Source: Azolla caroliniana (taxonomy: Eukaryota > Polypodiophyta). From it: a DNA stretch of 64,000 nt. Each line of letters starts with the position of its first letter. The first letter of the stretch is position 1. This document shows, in pieces, positions 58,793 to 64,000 of the stretch. Both the position numbers and the translations under genes were made by a program. The stretch lies in contig JBHGNT010000013.1 of the NCBI GenBank assembly GCA_043228905.1, forward strand, positions 18,910,001 through 18,974,000, read 5' to 3'. Under the pieces are notes generated by a model, which made no database searches, was not told the DNA's origin, and saw nothing but the letters and a program-made list of their open reading frames with translations.

Positions 58793-58975
58793 GGATGTTC
58801 CATTCAAGATCCCAATACCCTATGTTTTTCTCTTTGTTTGATGCCTCGAGAAGATTGTCAAGGCCTCCATACTGAATGCAAACTATATGTCCCCCTGGTT
58901 TAAAGATTGTGGCTTGCATACTTCCATTGTCCAGTGTTATAAGCGTGTGAAGCCTTTGTCTTTTTTTAACCCACA
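58793..58975 (-). pseudogene. Rhamnogalacturonate-lyase-like exon fragment
   Basis: The minus-strand frame reads TLDNGSMQATIFKPGGHIVCIQYGGLDNLLEASNKEKNIGYWDLEWN, spanning about 58960-58800. It matches the N-terminal strand pattern of plant rhamnogalacturonate lyases (polysaccharide lyase family 4: V.LDNG..Q.T...PGG.V..I.Y.GIDNLLE...E..RGYWDL.W). It is followed by TGA and no further exon is seen. A gene piece, probably carried or stranded by transposons. The match is from memory of the family. Confidence 0.45.
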
Positions 58976-59039
58976 TAATTGTTTGATAAGTTGGCACTGT
59001 CCATAAACATTCTGTATTAACACAAGCAGTTAATCTAAA

Positions 59040-59350
59040 GTTTTCCTCACCCACTCTCTATAGTATGCTTCGACGACACCACCATCTTCACTCATCCTCA
59101 TAACAAGAAAAATGCTTCATACAGTCCACTTCAGCCATCTCGGCGATTAGCATGTTGCAATATCTTGCCAAAGTCCACTAAAATCCTGCATAATCAACAG
59201 AACTCAGTATAAAAATTTCCTCACCCACTCATGCTATTCAACTTCGACCCCACCACCATCTTCACTCATCCTTATCTCATAAAAATTCTTCCTTCAGTCC
59301 ACATCAACCAACTCGTCGACTAGCATCTTGCCAATGTCCACGCAAAACCT
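59040..59350. repeat. Imperfect tandem duplication of about 150 bp
   Basis: Units at about 59041-59191 and 59216-59350 share TTCCTCACCCACTC, the block CACCACCATCTTCACTCATCC, TCAGTCCAC and TAGCAT.TTGC, and both end near AAAACCTG/AAATCCTG. The function is unknown. The right unit ends just before the copia D LTR. Confidence 0.75.
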
Positions 59351-59353
59351 GTA

Positions 59354-60255
59354 TTTGACAGGAACTACGCGCTCTCAATGAACAATGCTCAGCCACAACC
59401 AAGCTTAGAATCAAACACAGAAAACGGGAATGAATGCACGACACAATGGAGAGAAGAGTACATTGGATGTTTACGTGGAAAACCCAAACACGGGAAAAAC
59501 CACGGCAGTCCACTGACTGCTAACTATCATTATGTAACAATATACAATAGATGAACACAAAGGCAACGGCCTCTTGTTCACTGTCTTCACCACAGGCGGC
59601 GGTTACAACGGAGATACGAACTCTTCGTCTCTGTCTCTCTCTTGAAGAAAATAGACGCTTCTATTCACCTTCTTCCCTCGGCCACAACCGAGTAATCGCG
59701 GATCAATGCAGCAGAAAATAAGAACCACACGAAAGAATCAAAGACGCGAGTACACAGGGATTAACGTGGAAAACCCAGGCGGGAAAAACCACGGGAGTAC
59801 AAGACTCCAACGCAACACTATACAGAGAAGTATACAATGGCGAGCTGCAAGGAGACGACCTTGAGCTCGCTGTCCTCGCCACAGGCGGCGGAAGTACACA
59901 GAGGCGTCTACCTCTTCCTCTCTCGCGCTCTATCTCTCTCTCTCTCTCTCACGGCTGCTTACACTTCACTCCTCTTGAGTGGAAAAACAGAAAAATGAGA
60001 AGCAACAACAAAACTGTTTGCCCTAAGTCATATTTATACTTATATGACTTTGGGCTATTTACAACTGTAGCCTCAGGGGCCCATAGCGAACATATTCACG
60101 GATATGTCCCTGCATCCGGATCGCTCTCCGGGTACATTCGTCATCCGGTACCGAAACCGGGGTCTTCGTCATCCGGATCCGAAACCGAAACCGGGCTTGT
60201 CGGCATTCATCTCCGATATCCGACCATCCCATGCGAACGGACCGTAATCCCAACA
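59354..60255 (-). repeat. 3' LTR of copia D with duplicated distal part
   Basis: On the minus strand it starts TGTTGGGATTACGG at 60255, directly after the purine tract gggggagtt, and ends CCTGTCA at 59354. A TATA region AGTATAAATATGAC at about 60030 matches that of copia B. The block from 59354 to about 59640 and that from about 59690 to 59960 both align with the final third of the copia B LTR (CGCCGCCTGTGG, GGTTTTTCCC, GGTTTTCCACGT, CGGTTGTGG). The LTR therefore carries a tandem partial duplication or two joined LTR ends. Confidence 0.75.
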
Positions 60256-60265
60256 AACTCCCCCT

Positions 60266-63200
60266 TCACTTCGGCATGGGATGTCTCTTCAATCCGATCC
60301 TCTTCCGGCATGCTTCCAGCTTGTCGGGTGTGAGGACCTTGGTCAGCATATCCGACCCGTTCTCGTCCGTGTGGATCTTTGTCAGCACGAACTCCTTGTC
60401 TTCTATCCTTTCCCGGATCCAGTGATATCTTCGCTGGATGTGCTTCGTCCGGGAGTGATAGGCCGCGTTCTTCGCAAGGTGGATTGCACTCTGACTGTCG
60501 CAGTAGAGTCGGTACTCCTCCTGTTGGATACCGAGCTCTCTAATGAAGTCCTTCATCCATATTATTTCCTTGCCGGCTTCAACAGCCGCCATGTACTCCG
60601 CCTCCGTGGTTGACAACGCAACCGTCTTCTGCAGCCTCGACTGCCATGAAACAGCTCCCCCTGCATACGTCATCACATACCCTGATGTGGACCGGCTGGT
60701 ATCTGCACCAGCCGACATATCCGAATCGGTGAAACCGTCGAGTTCGGGTTTACCGGAGCCGAATCGGAGGCACACATTAGCTGTGCCCTTCAGGTATCGG
60801 AGTATCCACTTGACCGCGTTCCAATGCTCTTTGCCGGGATTGCTCATGTACCGGCTCACCACTCCGACTGCATATCCGATATCCGGTCTCGTACACACCA
60901 TGGCGTACATCAAGCTCCCGACGGCTGAGGCATACGGCACTTTCATCATATCCTCCTTTTCAGCCTTTGTCTTGGGACTTTGCTTGCTGGACAGCTTGCA
61001 GTTTGTCGGGAGGGTCGATCCGACCGGTCTTGCTTCCGACATGTTGAACCGGTGAAGCACCTTCGTCACGTACTTCTCCTGTGACAGCCACAACTGCTTC
61101 TTCTTCCGGTCCCGGATGATGTGCATCCCTAGTATTTGCCTCGCCGGACCCAGGTCCTTCATTGAGAAGGTTCGGTGAAGAGCCTTCTTCAGCATCCGTA
61201 TCTTGACCTGGTCCCGTCCGACGATCAACATGTCGTCCACGTACAGGAGGAGTATTAGAAAATCTCCTCCTTCGAACTTCTTCACAAACACGCAATGGTC
61301 GGACTGCGTTTTGAGGTACCCTTCGTCGGTCATGAAGGAGTCGAACTTCCGGTACCATTGCCGGGGAGCCTGCTTCAGTCCGTAAAGGCTCTTCTTCAAC
61401 CGGCATACCAGGTGCTCCTTCCCTTTCTTCTCGAATCCTTCCGGTTGCTGCATGTAGATCTCTTCTTCGAGGTCACCGTGAAGGAATGCCGTCTTCACGT
61501 CCATCTGTTCTACCTCGAGGTCCGTGCTTGCCGCTATGCTCAGCACCGTCCGGATGGAGGTCATCTTCACTACCGGGGCAAATATTTCGTCGAAGTCGAC
61601 GCCCTTCTTCTGCTGAAACCCCTTCACCACAATCCTGGCTTTGTATCTCGGGGGGTTTCCGGCATCTCCCGGTTTCAGCTTGAACACCCACTTGTTTCGA
61701 AGTGCCCGCTTTCCTTTCGGCAACTCCACAAGTTCATATGTGTGGTTCTCATGCAGGGAATCCATCTCGTCCTGCATGGCACTCAACCACTTGCGGCTCT
61801 GGGTGTCGTGCTTTGCTTCTTCAAAGCTCTCCGGCTCCCCCTCGTCGGTTAGCAGCACGTGCTCTGGTTCCGGAAATCTCCGGGGGGCCCTTCTCTCTCT
61901 TAGAGGATATCTCCGTTCCGGAGCTTCGGTAACCGGTTCCTCCGATTCTTCTTCTTCATCCGTATCTATTTCGGGATCGGGGCCGGTTCCGGTATCATTT
62001 TCATCTTCTTCGGCCGGTTCTGTTTCTTCACCGTCTTCGGCCGGGTCCTCGAGTGCTAACCGGTCCCTTGCCGGTCGGGACTGCTCCTCGTAGAGTTTAT
62101 CCTCACCGGTCGACTTGGAGCTCTTCATCTTCTTCTCCGACTCCCAGTCGGCGAGTGTCTTGTCCTCCATAAAGACGATATCTCGACTCCTGAATATCTT
62201 CTTGTCGACCGGGTCCCATACTCGGTAGCCGAACTCGTCGTCGCCGTAACCGAGGAATATGCATGGCCGGGTCTTCGGATCTAGCTTTCCTCTCCGGTCC
62301 TTCGCCACGTGCACGTATGCGAGACACCCGAACACCTTCAGATGCCGGTAGGATACTTCCCTACCGGTCCACACTCTCTGCGGCGTGTCTCCGTCCAAAG
62401 GTACTGAGGGTGATCGGTTTATCACATATGTCGCCGTCGACATTGCCTCAGCCCAAAACCCCTTGGGTAATTTCGCATGCGCCAGCATACTCCGAACCCT
62501 CTCCATTATGGTCCGGTTCATCCTCTCGGCCAGCCCGTTCAGTTCCGGTGTCTTCGGCACAGTAAACTCGAGCCGGATTCCCTTCGAGCGACAGTACTCC
62601 TGGAACTGCCCCCGGTATTCCCCTCCGTTATCCGCTCGTATCGCTTTCAGCTTCTTGCCGGATTCCCTTTCCACTCTCGCGTGGAGTTCTTTGAAGACGC
62701 ACAACACTTGGTCCTTTGTCTTCATCGGTGCCGTCCACAGTTTTCGGCTATGATCATCGATGAATGTTACGAAGTACTGGGCTCCGCCATGTGACTTCGT
62801 TTCTACCTGACACACGTCAGTGTGCACCAACTCCAATGGTGCGCTACGTCTCGTCGGTGGCCTTGAGTGGAAGGAGGTTCGGTTCTGCTTACCGGCCAGG
62901 CAATCGGTGCACTTCTCCAGGTGCACATGCTTCACTGGGATAAGGTTGTCTTCTGCAAGCCTCTTCATCCCCTTCTCACTCATGTGGCACAGTCTCTTGT
63001 GCCACAGCTCACCGGCAGTGTCGGCTGCCACATTCAGCTCTTCCGGACATAACCGGGCATTCATCAGGTACAGTGTGTTGACTTTCCGGGCCCGAGCCAT
63101 TATCAGGCTCCCCTTGCTGAACTTCATTACGTCGTTCCGGATGCTACCTGTGTAGCCTTCATCGTCTAGCCTCCCGGCTGAAATCAGGTTCAATCGAACT

Positions 63201-64000
63201 TCCGGAACGTGTCGGACATCCTTCAGCAGCATTTTGCATCCAGTCGGGGTTGTCAACCACACGTCTCCTATGCCGGCAATCCGGCACGTACCTTCATTTC
63301 CCATCCGAACACAGCCATGCTCGCCGGCTGTGTAGGATGAGAAGTATCTTCTCTCCGGGGTCAGGTGGAACGATGCTCCGGAATCGACCACCCAGGTCGT
63401 CTCATCGCCGGCAAAGTTTAGTTCACCTTCTTCGGTGATGAGCATGATCTCCTCTTCACTTGCCGCGAGTGCCGTCGTTCCTTTCCGGTCCTGTCCTCGC
63501 CGATCCGAACCATTTCGGTCCGTGGCTCCCCGGTATGCACCGTTTCTCTCCGGTGACTTCTTCGAATCGGTGTTGTCGGTTCCATTGTCCTTTCGGTAAT
63601 GCCGACAATTCTTTCGGAAGTGCCCCGGCTTCCCACAGTGGAAGCATGTGGGCCTTCCTCTTGACTGCGACCGGGTCCCCGACTTCTCCCGTCTTTGCGG
63701 ACTCCGGTTCCATTGTCTTCCCCGATCCGATTCGGTAAACAACATCTTCGGGTCGGAGGCCGGTTCCTTATCTCTCCGACGCGCTTCTTCATTCAAAATA
63801 CTTGTCTTTACCGTTTGTAAGGACAAGTTATCTTCGGTGCAGGAGGTGCTGAGAGTCACCACCAAGTTCTCCCAGCTTTCTGGCAATGTACACATCAGGA
63901 TGATGGCTTGCATTGCATCCTCCAACGGGAACTTAATCGCTGCAAGCTGGTTCACGAATCCCATGAACGTGCTTACGTGTTCAACCATACTCTCGCCGTC
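60266..64000 (-). CDS. Copia element D gag-pol polyprotein, uninterrupted, runs off right edge
   Basis: An open minus-strand frame from the window edge to the stop at 60266 (more than 1240 codons visible). It begins inside gag (EHVSTFMGFVNQLAA, LPESWENLVVTLS), then the zinc knuckle CFHCGKPGHFRKNC, protease WVVDSGASFHLTP, integrase with HHCC (HKRLCHM..KCTDC) and all three catalytic residues (TDVCQV, RADNGGEY, LNGLAERMN), RT with YVDDML, and RNase H (DSDMSAGAD, STTEAEYMAA, CDSQSAIHLAKN, TKHIQRRYHWIRE). No stop or shift is seen. It shares family with copia B (same motif sequence throughout and the same LTR end). The gag start and the 5' LTR lie beyond position 64000. Potentially autonomous. Confidence 0.93.
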   Translation of the reverse strand, partial: DGESMVEHVSTFMGFVNQLAAIKFPLEDAMQAIILMCTLPESWENLVVTLSTSCTEDNLSLQTVKTSILNEEARRRDKEPASDPKMLFTESDRGRQWNRSPQRREKSGTRSQSRGRPTCFHCGKPGHFRKNCRHYRKDNGTDNTDSKKSPERNGAYRGATDRNGSDRRGQDRKGTTALAASEEEIMLITEEGELNFAGDETTWVVDSGASFHLTPERRYFSSYTAGEHGCVRMGNEGTCRIAGIGDVWLTTPTGCKMLLKDVRHVPEVRLNLISAGRLDDEGYTGSIRNDVMKFSKGSLIMARARKVNTLYLMNARLCPEELNVAADTAGELWHKRLCHMSEKGMKRLAEDNLIPVKHVHLEKCTDCLAGKQNRTSFHSRPPTRRSAPLELVHTDVCQVETKSHGGAQYFVTFIDDHSRKLWTAPMKTKDQVLCVFKELHARVERESGKKLKAIRADNGGEYRGQFQEYCRSKGIRLEFTVPKTPELNGLAERMNRTIMERVRSMLAHAKLPKGFWAEAMSTATYVINRSPSVPLDGDTPQRVWTGREVSYRHLKVFGCLAYVHVAKDRRGKLDPKTRPCIFLGYGDDEFGYRVWDPVDKKIFRSRDIVFMEDKTLADWESEKKMKSSKSTGEDKLYEEQSRPARDRLALEDPAEDGEETEPAEEDENDTGTGPDPEIDTDEEEESEEPVTEAPERRYPLRERRAPRRFPEPEHVLLTDEGEPESFEEAKHDTQSRKWLSAMQDEMDSLHENHTYELVELPKGKRALRNKWVFKLKPGDAGNPPRYKARIVVKGFQQKKGVDFDEIFAPVVKMTSIRTVLSIAASTDLEVEQMDVKTAFLHGDLEEEIYMQQPEGFEKKGKEHLVCRLKKSLYGLKQAPRQWYRKFDSFMTDEGYLKTQSDHCVFVKKFEGGDFLILLLYVDDMLIVGRDQVKIRMLKKALHRTFSMKDLGPARQILGMHIIRDRKKKQLWLSQEKYVTKVLHRFNMSEARPVGSTLPTNCKLSSKQSPKTKAEKEDMMKVPYASAVGSLMYAMVCTRPDIGYAVGVVSRYMSNPGKEHWNAVKWILRYLKGTANVCLRFGSGKPELDGFTDSDMSAGADTSRSTSGYVMTYAGGAVSWQSRLQKTVALSTTEAEYMAAVEAGKEIIWMKDFIRELGIQQEEYRLYCDSQSAIHLAKNAAYHSRTKHIQRRYHWIRERIEDKEFVLTKIHTDENGSDMLTKVLTPDKLEACRKRIGLKRHPMPK

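Noticed and set aside
1-64000. CRISPR array, rRNA genes, prokaryotic operons
   Set aside because: No regularly spaced repeats with unique spacers, no rRNA-like sequence, and genes with introns and LTR elements show eukaryotic nuclear DNA.

Overview
The window is nuclear DNA of a land plant. Two ordinary plant genes support this: an intronless F-box/kelch-type gene at 10114-11979 (+), and a 14-exon ADA2-type transcriptional adaptor gene at 17887-23724 (-). The rest is mostly retrotransposons. The species cannot be named from the sequence. The LINE type and one of the Gypsy elements look unlike the usual flowering-plant repertoire, which weakly suggests a fern, lycophyte or other non-flowering lineage.

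Layout. 1-4.8 kb: decayed Ty1/copia element A (+), fused at about 3635 to an antisense Ty3/gypsy fragment made of gag, primer site and LTR. 4.8-8.9 kb: AT-rich DNA without recognisable genes. 8.9-12.5 kb: a broken fragment of the F-box gene, several simple repeats, the F-box gene itself, and a 104-bp tandem duplication. 12.8-13.1 kb: a Gypsy RNase H remnant. 13.1-17.9 kb: nothing firm. 17.9-23.7 kb: the ADA2 gene. 24.07-30.49 kb: copia C, with LTRs and target duplication CTTTG. It contains a small LTR element (TRIM-like, 26032-27318, target duplication GTAAT). 30.51-35.91 kb: copia B, complete with LTRs and target duplication AAATG, but catalytically dead.

36.2-57.5 kb is a three-level nest. 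A LINE (-) is split by a Gypsy element (gypsy 1, +, about 39944-56705). Gypsy 1 is itself split by a second Gypsy element (gypsy 2, -, 41722-48857). 57.5-59.3 kb holds a short rhamnogalacturonate-lyase-like fragment and a tandem duplication. 59.35-64.0 kb holds copia D (-). Its pol frame is uninterrupted and it runs off the right edge.

The strongest unusual signal is the TRIM-like element. Both of its LTRs carry runs of alternating GAA/TTC heat-shock-type units just upstream of a TATAAATA box on the minus strand, and also a tRNA-like segment. Other points are a long coiled-coil extra ORF downstream of gypsy 1 integrase, a gypsy 2 pol that reads like fungal elements, a gypsy 1 that has lost its 5' LTR exactly at the primer site, and a copia B whose seven identified disabling changes are all C-to-T or G-to-A transitions. 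I found no prokaryotic-type system, CRISPR array, rRNA or intact tRNA gene.
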